Shown piece by piece: positions 36,978 to 48,513 of a DNA stretch of 64,000 bases. The stretch is from Phocoena phocoena (Eukaryota; Chordata; Mammalia; Artiodactyla; Phocoenidae): contig NC_089238.1 in the NCBI RefSeq assembly GCF_963924675.1, positions 21,991,815-22,055,814 of the forward strand, read 5' to 3'. The notes beneath the pieces were generated by a model. The model searched no databases and was not told the origin of the DNA. It saw only the letters and a program-made list of their open reading frames with translations. How positions within the stretch are numbered: position 1 is the first letter of the stretch; every line of letters begins with the position of its first letter. Both the position numbers and the translations under genes were made by a program.

Positions 36978-39900
36978 GGGAGCCTCGTCCCCTCGGTGAC
37001 GAGGGCCAGTCTGGCGTCAGGCTCTAACTGCTGGGCTCTTCCACGTTTCCTGATGTGCTCCCAGTGTGCGAGGACACCCCTGCCAGGTTCCCATCCCCAA
37101 GCAGTTGTGGGCCTTCTGCTCTGAGGTCCCAAAGGTTGGCTTGCACACACTTTCATGGTGTGGGGCCCTCTGGTGTGAGTTCACGGCGTCCTGGATGCCA
37201 TAGCCTCGACTCTACGGGCCAGCTGCTGGGGGGTTCAAACTGCGGGATTCCTCACCTTTTTTATTCCATGGGGCCTCCGCTGTGAGGCTCCTCCTGCCTG
37301 CCTCACTCCCAGCCCCTTCGTGATGTGGGTCCTCTGATTTGTGGCCACATGTGCTAGTTTCCTCACCTTTCGATTATGTGGATGTGATCCCACTGGTGTG
37401 AGGACACTCTTCCTGGTTCCCATCCCCTTGGTGATGTGGGCCCTCTGACAAGAGTCTTATCCTGGCTGGGTGCCTCACCCTTCTGTGACGTGGGCCCTCT
37501 GCTGTGAGGTCACTCCTGCCTGGCTGGCACACTTCGCCTTGGCGACGTGGGCCTTCTGGTGGCAGTTGGACCCTGCTGGGGGCCTCTTGCCCTCGGTGAT
37601 GAGGGCCGTCTGGCGTCAGGCCCTGACTGCTGTGCTCCCCACATTTTCAGATGTGTGCCCAGTGGTGCGTGGACGGTCCCGCAGGTTTCCCATCCCAATC
37701 GGGATGTGGGCCTTCTGCACTGAGGTCCCAACGTCTGGGTTGCTCACGGTTTCATGATGTGGGCCCTCTGCTGTGAGTTCACTCAGGCCTGGATCCCATA
37801 GCTACCATGCTCTGGGCCACCTGCTGGGAGATTCCAACTGCGGGATTCCTCACCTTTTTATTCTTTGGGGCCTCTGTTGTGAGGCTCCTCTTGCCTGCCT
37901 CATTCCCAGCCCCTTCCTGATGTGGTTCCTCTGATCTGAGGTCACATGTGCGGGTTTCCTCACCTTTCGTTGATGTGGATGTGATCCCACTGGTGTGAAG
38001 GCACTCCTGCCTGGTTCCCATCCCCTTAGTGACGTGGCCTCTCTGGTGAGAGTCTGATCCTGGCTGGGTTCCTCACCCTTCTGTGACGTGGGCCCTCTGC
38101 TGTGAGGCCACTCCTGCCTGGCTGGCACACTTCGCCTTGCCGACGTGGGCCCTCTGGTGGCAGTTGGAGCCTGCTGGGCGCCTCCTCCCCTGGGTGATGT
38201 TGGCCCTCTGGCGTCAGGCTTTAACTAGTGGGCTCCCCACGTTTTCGGATGAGCACCCAGTGATGCCAGGACACTCCTGCCAGGTTCCCATTCCCAGGGG
38301 TATGTTGGCCTTATGCTCTGTGGTCCCAACGGCTGGGTTTCCCACACTTTCCTAATGTGGGGCCTCTGCTGTGAGTTCACTCCGGCCTGGATCCCATAGC
38401 TTCGGCGCTCTGGGCCGCGTGCTGGGATGTTCGAACTGCTAGATTCCTCACCTTTTTTATTCTGAGGGCCCTCTGTTGTGAGGCTCCTCCTGCCTTCCTC
38501 ACTCCAAGCCCCTTCGTGATGTGGGTCCTCTTATTTGAAGCCACATGTGCTGGGTTCCGCACCCTTCGTCCATGTGGCCACGCTGGTGTGAAGACACTCC
38601 TGCCTGGTTTCCACCCCCTTGGTGATGTGGGCTCTCTGATGAGAGTCTGAACCTGGCTGGGTTCCTCACCCTTCTGTGAGGTGGGCCCTCTGCTGTGAGG
38701 TTACTCCTGCCTGGCTGGCACACTTCGCCTTGCCGACGTGGGCCCTCTGGTGGCAGTTGGAGCCTGCTGGGCGCCTCCTCCCCTGGGTGATGTAGGCCCT
38801 CTGGCGTCAGGCTTTAACTAGTGGGCTCCCCACGTTTTCGGATGAGCACCCAGTGATGCCAGGACACGCCTGCCAGGTTCCCATTCCCAGGGGTATGTTG
38901 GCCTTATGCTCTGTGGTCCCAACGGCTGGGTTTCCCTCACTTTCCTAATGTGGGGCCTCTACTGTGAGTTCACTACGGCCTGGATCCCATAGATTCGGCG
39001 CTCTGGGCCGCGTGCTGGGATGTTCGAACTGCTACATTCCTCACCTCTTTTATTCTGAGGGCCCTCTGTTGTGAGGCTCCTCCTGCCTTCCTCACTCCAA
39101 GCCCCTTCGTGATGTGGGTCCTCTTATTTAAAGCCACATTTGCTGGGTTCCGCACCTTTTGTCGATGGGGCCACGCTGGTGTGAGGACACTCCTGCCTGG
39201 TGTCCATCCCCTAGGTGATGTGGGCTCTCTGATGAGAGTCTGAACCTGGCTGGGTTCCTCACCCTTCTGTGAGGTGGGCCCTCTGCTGTGAGGTCACTCC
39301 TGGCTGGCTGACACACGTCGCCTTGGCGACGTGGGCCTTCAGGTGGCAGTTGGAGCCTGCTGGGAGCCTCCTGCCCTCGGTGATTTGTGCCCTCTGGCGT
39401 CAGGCCCTAACTGCTGGGCTCCCCACATTTTCAGATGTGTGCCCAGTGGTGCGTGGACAGTCCTGCCAGTTTCCCATCCCAATTGGGATATGCTCCTTCT
39501 GCCCTGAGGTCCCAACGTCTGGGTTGCTCACAGTTTCATGGTGTGGGTCCTCTGCTGTGAATTCACTCCGGCCTGGATCCCGTAGTTTCGGTGCTCTTGG
39601 CCGCGTGCTGGGAGATGCCAACTGCTGGATTCCTCACCATTTTTATTCTATGGGCCCTCTGTTGTGAGGCTCCTCCTGCCTTCCTCACTCCAAGCCCCTT
39701 CGTGATGTGGGTCCTCTTATTTTAAAGCCACATTTGCTGGGTTCCGCAAACCTTTCGTCGATGGGGCCACGCTGGTGTGAGGACACTCCTGCCTGGTGTC
39801 CATCCCCTAGGTGATGTGGTCTCTCTGATGAGAGTCTGAACCTGGCTGGGTTCCTCACCCTTCTGTGCGGTGGGCCCTCTGCTCTGAGGTCACTCCGGCC

Positions 39901-40274
39901 TGGCTGGCACACGTCGCCTTGGAGACGTGGGCCCTCTGCTGTCTGTTGGAACCTGCTGCGAGCCTCCTCACCTCGGTGACGATGGCCCTCTGGCATCAGA
40001 ACCTAACTGCTGGTCTCCCCACGTTTTCTTATGTGCGCCCAGTGGTACGAGGACACTCCTGCCAGGTGTCCATCCCCATGTGGCTGTGGGCCTTCTGCTC
40101 TGTGGTTCCAACGACTGGGTTGCTCAGTTTCATGATGTGGGGCTCTCTGGTGTGAGTTCACTCCTGCCTGGATCCCATAGCCTTGGTGCTCTGGGCCACC
40201 GGCTGCGAGGTCACTCGCGGCTGGCGCACGTCGCCTTGGCGACGTGGGCCCTCTGGGGTCAGTTGGAGCCTGCT
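36978..40274 (+). repeat. Higher-order unit 10 (type B)
   Basis: 3,297 bp, order M1-M3-M4-M4'-M5-M6. Has a 1-bp deletion near 37,066 (CCCAGTGTGCG in place of CCCAGTGGTGCG) and a T insertion near 39,720 (TTATTTTAAAGC) that it shares with unit 11. Confidence 0.93.
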
Positions 40275-43200
40275 GGGAGCCTCGTCCCCTCGGTGACGAG
40301 GGCCAGTCTGGCGTCAGGCTCTAACTGCTGGGCTCTTCCACGTTTCCTGATGTGCTCCCAGTGGTGCGAGGACACCCCTGCCAGGTTCCCATCCCCAAGC
40401 AGTTGTGGGCCTTCTGCTCTGAGGTCCCAAAGGTTGGCTTGCACACACTTTCATGGTGTGGGGCCCTCTGGTGTGAGTTCACGGCGTCCTGGATGCCATA
40501 GCCTCGACTCTACGGGCCAGCTGCTGGGGGGTTCAAACTGCGGGATTCCTCACCTTTTTTATTCCATGGGGCCTCCGCTGTGAGGCTCCTCCTGCCTGCC
40601 TCACTCCCAGCCCCTTCGTGATGTGGGTCCTCTGATTTGTGGCCACATGTGCTAGTTTCCTCACCTTTCGATTATGTGGATGTGATCCCACTGGTGTGAG
40701 GACACTCTTCCTGGTTCCCATCCCCTTGGTGATGTGGGCCCTCTGACAAGAGTCTTATCCTGGCTGGGTGCCTCACCCTTCTGTGACGTGGGCCCTCTGC
40801 TGTGAGGTCACTCCTGCCTGGCTGGCACACTTCGCCTTGGCGACGTGGGCCTTCTGGTGGCAGTTGGACCCTGCTGGGGGCCTCTTGCCCTCGGTGATGA
40901 GGGCCGTCTGGCGTCAGGCCCTGACTGCTGTGCTCCCCACATTTTCAGATGTGTGCCCAGTGGTGCGTGGACGGTCCCGCAGGTTTCCCATCCCAATCGG
41001 GATGTGGGCCTTCTGCACTGAGGTCCCAACGTCTGGGTTGCTCACGGTTTCATGATGTGGGCCCTCTGCTGTGAGTTCACTCAGGCCTGGATCCCATAGC
41101 TACCATGCTCTGGGCCACCTGCTGGGAGATTCCAACTGCGGGATTCCTCACCTTTTTATTCTTTGGGGCCTCTGTTGTGAGGCTCCTCTTGCCTGCCTCA
41201 TTCCCAGCCCCTTCCTGATGTGGTTCCTCTGATCTGAGGTCACATGTGCGGGTTTCCTCACCTTTCGTTGATGTGGATGTGATCCCACTGGTGTGAAGGC
41301 ACTCCTGCCTGGTTCCCATCCCCTTAGTGACGTGGCCTCTCTGGTGAGAGTCTGATCCTGGCTGGGTTCCTCACCCTTCTGTGACGTGGGCCCTCTGCTG
41401 TGAGGCCACTCCTGCCTGGCTGGCACACTTCGCCTTGCCGACGTGGGCCCTCTGGTGGCAGTTGGAGCCTGCTGGGCGCCTCCTCCCCTGGGTGATGTTG
41501 GCCCTCTGGCGTCAGGCTTTAACTAGTGGGCTCCCCACGTTTTCGGATGAGCACCCAGTGATGCCAGGACACTCCTGCCAGGTTCCCATTCCCAGGGGTA
41601 TGTTGGCCTTATGCTCTGTGGTCCCAACGGCTGGGTTTCCCACACTTTCCTAATGTGGGGCCTCTGCTGTGAGTTCACTCCGGCCTGGATCCCATAGCTT
41701 CGGCGCTCTGGGCCGCGTGCTGGGATGTTCGAACTGCTAGATTCCTCACCTTTTTTATTCTGAGGGCCCTCTGTTGTGAGGCTCCTCCTGCCTTCCTCAC
41801 TCCAAGCCCCTTCGTGATGTGGGTCCTCTTATTTGAAGCCACATGTGCTGGGTTCCGCACCCTTCGTCCATGTGGCCACGCTGGTGTGAAGACACTCCTG
41901 CCTGGTTTCCACCCCCTTGGTGATGTGGGCTCTCTGATGAGAGTCTGAACCTGGCTGGGTTCCTCACCCTTCTGTGAGGTGGGCCCTCTGCTGTGAGGTT
42001 ACTCCTGCCTGGCTGGCACACTTCGCCTTGCCGACGTGGGCCCTCTGGTGGCAGTTGGAGCCTGCTGGGCGCCTCCTCCCCTGGGTGATGTAGGCCCTCT
42101 GGCGTCAGGCTTTAACTAGTGGGCTCCCCACGTTTTCTGATGCCAGGACACTCCTGCCAGGTTCCCATTCCCAGGGGTATGTTGGCCTTATGCTCTGTGG
42201 TCCCAACGGCTGGGTTTCCCTCACTTTCCTAATGTGGGGCCTCTACTGTGAGTTCACTACGGCCTGGATCCCATAGATTCGGCGCTCTGGGCCGCGTGCT
42301 GGGATGTTCGAACTGCTACATTCCTCACCTTTTTTATTCTGAGGGCCCTCTGTTGTGAGGCTCCTCCTGCCTTCCTCACTCCAAGCCCCTTCGTGATGTG
42401 GGTCCTCTTATTTAAAGCCACATTTGCTGGGTTCCGCACCTTTCGTCGATGGGGCCACGCTGGTGTGAGGACACTCCTGCCTGGTGTCCATCCCCTAGGT
42501 GATGTGGGCTCTCTGATGAGAGTCTGAACCTGGCTGGGTTCCTCACCCTTCTGTGAGGTGGGCCCTCTGCTGTGAGGTCACTCCTGGCTGGCTGACACAC
42601 GTCGCCTTGGCGACGTGGGCCTTCAGGTGGCAGTTGGAGCCTGCTGGGAGCCTCCTGCCCTCGGTGATTTGTGCCCTCTGGCGTCAGGCCCTAACTGCTG
42701 GGCTCCCCACATTTTCAGATGTGTGCCCAGTGGTGCGTGGACAGTCCTGCCAGTTTCCCATCCCAATTGGGATATGCTCCTTCTGCCCTGAGGTCCCAAC
42801 GTCTGGGTTGCTCACAGTTTCATGGTGTGGGTCCTCTGCTGTGAATTCACTCCGGCCTGGATCCCGTAGTTTCGGTGCTCTTGGCCGCGTGCTGGGAGAT
42901 GCCAACTGCTGGATTCCTCACCATTTTTATTCTATGGGCCCTCTGTTGTGAGGCTCCTCCTGCCTTCCTCACTCCAAGCCCCTTCGTGATGTGGGTCCTC
43001 TTATTTTAAAGCCACATTTGCTGGGTTCCGCAAACCTTTCGTCGATGGGGCCACGCTGGTGTGAGGACACTCCTGCCTGGTGTCCATCCCCTAGGTGATG
43101 TGGGCTCTCTGATGAGAGTCTGAACCTGGCTGGGTTCCTCACCCTTCTGTGCGGTGGGCCCTCTGCTCTGAGGTCACTCCGGCCTGGCTGGCACACGTCG

Positions 43201-43558
43201 CCTTGGAGACGTGGGCCCTCTGCTGTCTGTTGGAACCTGCTGCGAGCCTCCTCACCTCGGTGACGATGGCCCTCTGGCATCAGAACCTAACTGCTGGTCT
43301 CCCCACGTTTTCTAATGTGCGCCCAGTGGTTCGAGGACACTCCTGCCAGGTGTCCATCCCCATGTGGCTGTGGGCCTTCTGCTCTGTGGTCCCAACGACT
43401 GGGTTGCTCAGTTTCATGATGTGGGGCTCTCTGGTGTGAGTTCACTCCTGCCTGGATCCCATAGCCTTGGTGCTCTGGGCCACCGGCTGCGAGGTCACTC
43501 GCGGCTGGCGCACGTCGCCTTGGCGACGTGGGCCCTCTGGGGTCAGTTGGAGCCTGCT
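40275..43558 (+). repeat. Higher-order unit 11 (type B, 14-bp deletion)
   Basis: 3,284 bp, order M1-M3-M4-M4'-M5-M6. A 14-bp deletion in M4' near 42,137 joins GTTTTC to TGATGCCAGG between two GATG copies. It shares the TTATTTTAAAGC insertion (near 43,002) with unit 10. Confidence 0.93.
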
Positions 43559-46003
43559 GGGAGCCTCGTCCCCTCGGTGACGAGGGCCAGTCTGGCGTCA
43601 GGCTCTAACTGCTGGGCTCTTCCACGTTTCCTGATATGCTCCCAGTGGTGCGAGGACACCCCTGCCAGGTTCCCATCCCCAAGCAGTTGTGGGCCTTCTG
43701 CTCTGAGGTCCCAAAGGTTGGCTTGCACACACTTTCATGGTGTGGGGCCCTCTGGTGTGAGTTCACGGCGTCCTGGATGCCATAGCCTCGACTCTACGGG
43801 CCAGCTGCTGGGGGGTTCAAACTGCGGGATTCCTCACCTTTTTTATTCCATGGGGCCTCCGCTGTGAGGCTCCTCCTGCCTGCCTCACTCCCAGCCCCTT
43901 CGTGATGTGGGTCCTCTGATTTGTGGCCACATGTGCTAGTTTCCTCAACTTTCGATTATGTGGATGTGATCCCACTGGTGTGTGGACACTCTTCCTGGTT
44001 CCCATCCCCTTGGTGACATGGGCCCTCTGACAAGAGTCTTATCCTGGCTGGGTGCCTCACCCTTCTGTGACGTGGGCCCTCTGCTGTGAGGTCACTCCTG
44101 CCTGGCTGGCACACTTTGCCTTGGCGACGTGGGCCCTCTGGTGGCAGTTGGAGCCTGCTGGGGGCCTCTTGCCCTCGGTGATGAGGGCCGTCTGGCGTCA
44201 GGCCCTGACTGCTGTGCTCCCCACATTTTCAGATGTGTGCCCAGTGGTGCGTGGACGGTCCCGCAGGTTTCCCATCCCAATCGGGATGTGGGCCTTCTGC
44301 ACTGAGGTCCCAACGTCTGGGTTGCTCACGGTTTCATGATGTGGGCCCTCTGCTGTGAGTTGACTCAGGCCTGGATCCCATAGCTTCCATGCTCTGGGCC
44401 ACCTGCTGGGAGATTCCAACTGCGGGATTCCTCACCTTTTTATTCTTTGGGGCCTCTGTTGTGAGGCTCCTCTTGCCTGCCTCATTCCCAGCCCCTTCCT
44501 GATGTGGGTCCTCTGATCTGAGGCCACATGTGCGGGTTTCCTCACCTTTCGTTGATGTGGATGTGATCCCACTGGTGTGAAGGCACTCCTGCCTGGTTCC
44601 CATCCCCTTAGTGACGTGGCCTCTCTGGTGAGAGTCTGATCCTGGCTGGGTTCCTCACCCTTCTGTGACGTGGGCCCTCTGCTGTGAGGCCACTCCTGCC
44701 TGGCTGGCACACTTCGCCTTGCCGACGTGGGCCCTCTGGTGGCAGTTGGAGCCTGCTGGGCGCCTCCTCCCCTGGGTGATGTTGGCCCTCTGGCGTCAGG
44801 CTTTAACTAGTGGGCTCCCCACGTTTTCGGATGAGCACCCAGTGATGCCAGGACACTCCTGCCAGGTTCCCATTCCCAGGGGTATGTTGGCCTTATGCTC
44901 TGTGGTCCCAACGGCTGGGTTTCCCACACTTTCCTAATGTGGGGCCTCTGCTGTGAGTTCACTCCGGCCTGGATCCCATAGCTTCGGCGCTCTGGGCCGC
45001 ATGCTGGGATGTTCGAACTGCTAGTTTCCTCACCTTTTTTATTCTGTGTGCCCTCTGTTGTGAGGCTCCTCCTGCCTTGCTCACTCCAAGCCCCTTCGTG
45101 ATGTGGGTCCTCTTATTTGAAGCCACATGTGCTGGGTTCCGCACCCTTCGTCCGTGTGGCCACGCTGGTGTGAAGACACTCCTGCCTGGTTTCCACCCGC
45201 TTGGTGATGTGGGCTCTCTGATGAGAGTCTGAACATGGCTGGGTTCCTCACCCTTCTGTGAGGTGGGCCCTCTGCTGTGAGGTCACTCCTGGCTGGCTGG
45301 CACACGTCACCTTGGCGACGTGGGCCTTCAGGTGGCAGTTGGAGCCTGCAGGGAGCCTCCTGCCCTCGGTGATTTGGGCCCTCTGGCGTCAGGCCCTAAC
45401 GGCTGGGCTCCCCACATTTTCAGATGTGTGCCCAGTGGTGCGTGGACAGTCCTGCCAGTTTCCCATCCCAATCAAGATGTGGACCTTCTGCCCTGAGGTC
45501 CCAACGTCTGGGTTGCTCACAGTTTCATGGTGTGGGTCCTCTGCTGTGAATTCACTCCGGCCTGGATCGCATAGTTTCGGTGCTCTTGGCCGCGTGCTGG
45601 GAGATGACAACTGCTGGATTCCTCACCTTTTTTATTCTATGGTCCCTCTGTTGTGAGGCTCCTCCTGCCTTCCTCACTCCAAGCCCCTTCATGATGTGGG
45701 TCCTCTTATTTAAAGCCACATTTGCTGGGTTCCGCAAACCTTTCGTCGATATGGCCACACTGGTGTGAGGACACTCCTGCCTGGTGTCCATCCCCTAGGT
45801 GATGTGGGCTCTCTGATGAGAGTCTGAACCTGGCTGGGTTCCTCACCCTCCTGTGCTGTGGGCCCTCTGCTCTGAGGTCACTCCGGCCTGGCTGGCACAC
45901 GTCGCCTTGGAGACGTGGGCCCTCTGCTGTCTGTTGGAACCTGCTGCGAGCCTCGTCCCCTCGGTGATGAGGGCCCTCTGGCGTCAGAACCTAACTGCTG
46001 GTC
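43559..46003 (+). repeat. Higher-order unit 12 (partial, edge unit)
   Basis: Order M1-M3-M4-M5 and the start of M6, then cut at segment A' after AACTGCTGGTCTC. It lacks the doubled M4. It carries CCTCAACTTTCG (near 43,943) and GTGTGTGGACAC (near 43,977) like unit 1, and type A features in M3 (CATAGCTTCCATG). Confidence 0.92.
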
Positions 46004-46008
46004 TCTTC

Positions 46009-46405
46009 GGGGTCCTTTGTGGCTTCTCACACATCTTAGGAGGATTTGCTCCATTTCTGTGAAAGACACCATTGGAATTTCAGGACGGCCTGCCCTCCCT
46101 GTGTGCACTGCTTTGGGTTGCATGGACATTTTAGCAACAGTAATTGTTGCATTCCAGGAGCACGAGAAGTCTTTCCACCGACTTGTGTCTTCTTCAATGT
46201 CTTCATGAGTGTCTTAAAGTTTTCAGGTCTTTCACATCCTCGCTTAAATTTATTCCCTGCTATTTTGTTCTTTTTGATGCAGTTGTAAATAGGGTTTTTT
46301 TTTCTCTTTCTGATGGTTCATTATTAGTGTTTAGAAATGCAGTTGAGCTGTGTGTACTGATTTTGTGTCTTTACTGAATTCATTTATTATTTCTAACAGT
46401 TTTCT
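46009..46405 (-). mobile_element. L1 fragment in A', antisense ORF2
   Basis: Second copy of the piece at 4,800-5,185, with about ten differences in the first 175 bp by eye. Confidence 0.75.
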
Positions 46406-47150
46406 TTTTGGTGGAATGATGTCGAAAATTGATCTTCCAAAATCCCGCTGTTTCTACCACATCCAAGTCATCCACAACAGAGAAGAAAGGGAAGTCCTTC
46501 ATATTGGGAAGTCCTAGGACCCTTCCGGGGCACCCCACCTGCTCACCCTTGGTTGGTGTCCTCAGTCCACCTGTCCAGACAGGTGAGGATCCCTCCAGAG
46601 GCTCCCAAACGCTTCACCCCTACATCCTCCCCGGGGTCGGCCCGTGTCCTGTCGGGATGTTCCACCCTCAGGAAGCCCCCAAGTACATGGCATGGGCGGA
46701 CATCAGGCCTGCTGCGTGCACTGCTGTGCGTCCTGCCGTATACACAGGCATGACACTGCCCAGGGTGCAGGAAATGCAACCTTACCTCGGGACGTGGGGA
46801 GAGGGGCTGCCCACAGGGTGGACGTCAGCTCTCGGCTTACCAGGCAAGGGCAGCCGGGTTCTTGCTCCTTGGACCCTTTCTCACCCGGCCAGACCATGAC
46901 CCGGCTTTTTTCTAACCCCTGTTGTCCCTCCATTGGCCTCGCTCTTGTGAGAAGAGCAGGACAGTGTGGTCTGTGGTTACAGGCTGAGACACACAGACAC
47001 TGGCTGACCTGCGTGCACCCACCTGACCCCACGGAATGGGCACTGCACCAGGGCTTGTGCGGTGTGGGTTCGCCTGCCCACAGAGACGCCGGGCCTCTGT
47101 CCTGGCTCCAGAGGTCACCTTGAGTCTGACCGGAGTGTCCGTGCTCCTAC
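46406..47150. other. Unassigned GC-rich part of A'
   Basis: Copy of 5,186-5,911. Frames differ from the left copy through small indels, for example near 47,060 and 47,100. No family recognised. Confidence 0.4.
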
Positions 47151-48157
47151 AATGTGTTAATTTCCACTGTACAGCAAAGTGATTCATATATACAAACATA
47201 CATATATACATATTTTTCATATTCTTTTCCATTATGGTTAATTACAGGGTATTGAATACAGTTCTCTGTGCTGTACAGTAAGACCTTGTTTATCCATCCT
47301 ATATATAATAATTTGCATCTACTAATCCCAAACTCCCAATCCATCCCTCTCCCCTGTCTTCCTTGTCTGACTTGACAACCACAAGTCTGTTTTTTGTATT
47401 TGTGAGTGTGTTTTTGTTCTGTAGATAGGTTCATTTTTGTCTCATTTTATAATCCACATATAAGTGATATCATATGGTATGTGTTGTTCTCTGTCTGACT
47501 TACTTCACTTTGTATGATAATCTCTAGGTCCATCCGTGTAGCTGCAGATGGCATTAGTTCACTCTGTTTTATGGCCGAGTAATATTCCATTGTATGTATG
47601 TACCACATCTTCTATATCCATTCATCTGTTGAGGGACACTCAGGTTGCTTCCGTGTCTTGGCTATTGTGAAGAGTGCTGCTGTGAATGCTGGGGTGCACG
47701 TATCTTTTCGAATTATAGTTTTGTCTGGATGTGTGCCCAGGAGTGAGATTGCTGGTTCATAGGGTAATTCTATTTTTAGTTTTGGAGGAACCTCCATACT
47801 GTTTTCCATAGCGGCTGCATCAATTTACATTCCCACCAGTAGTGTAGGAGGGTTCCCTTTTCTCCACACCCCTTGCAGCATTTATTTCTAGACATTTTAA
47901 TGATGGCCATTCTGACCACTACAGGGTGATAACTCACTGTAGTTTTGATTTGCATTCTCTACTAATTAGCGACGTGGAGCATCTTTTCACGTGCCTCTTG
48001 GCCATCTGTATGTCCTTGGAGAAATGTCTATTTAGACCTTCTAAAATTCTACCTATTTTTTGATTTTTTTCTCTTTTGAGTTGTATGAGCTGTTTGTACA
48101 TTTTAGAATTAAGCCCTTGTTGGTCACGTCATTTGCAGGTATTTTCTCCCAAACAGT
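47151..48157 (-). mobile_element. L1 3' end in A', antisense half of 5'-inverted L1
   Basis: Copy of 5,912-6,927 with the same endpoint at TTTTCTCCCAAACAGTG. This shows that the L1 insertion and its inversion predate the A/A' duplication. Confidence 0.85.
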
Positions 48158-48513
48158 GAGCACAGGTTCTGGAACAACTGGATCCCCACATGCAGAAGAG
48201 TAAAGTTGGACCCTTACCTCCCCCCACCTCATATACAAAATCAACGCAAAATGGACTGAAGGCCTAGATGCAAGAACCAAAATTATAAAACTCCTAGAAG
48301 AAAACATGAGAGTAAATCTTCATGGCCTTGGATTTGGTCATGATTTCTTAGATCTACCAAAAGCACAAGCAACAAAAGACAAAATAGATGAATTGGACTT
48401 CCTCAAGATGAAAAACAGTTGTGTATAAAAGGAGCAAGGAATAAGATAATCCACCATCCAGAATGGCCCAAGATGTTTGCAAACCATGTATCTGATAAAG
48501 GACTGTAGCCCAG
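48158..48513 (+). mobile_element. L1 ORF2 in A', inverted 5' half
   Basis: Copy of 6,928-7,285, ending after AACCATGTATCTGATAAAGG like its partner. Confidence 0.8.

Larger units (their letters stand above)
8218..46003 (+). repeat. Macrosatellite array, 3,297-bp higher-order unit, 12 copies
   Basis: GC-rich tandem array with three nested periods. Monomers of about 51-58 bp share a GTGGGCCCTCTG core. Roughly eleven monomers form a module of 593-601 bp. Modules are assembled into a higher-order unit of 3,297 bp made of five full modules and one 317-bp short module. Unit spacing measured at GACGAGGGCC is 3297, 3296, 3296, 2980, 2704, 3297, 3297, 3297, 3296, 3297 and 3284 bp. The array starts inside module M1 at the end of segment A and stops inside M6 at segment A'. 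Interior units are nearly identical, so recent homogenisation is implied. I know no named family for it. Confidence 0.95.

Noticed and set aside
8218..46003. Dozens of 60-218 codon open frames on both strands of the macrosatellite
   Set aside because: They overlap on opposite strands, repeat with the unit, break by small indels in some units, and show no domains. They are by-products of GC-rich homogenised repeats.
8218..46003. CRISPR array or zinc-finger repeat gene
   Set aside because: Repeats are contiguous without spacers, and the 18-codon period with no paired Cys/His pattern does not fit zinc fingers. The context is mammalian.
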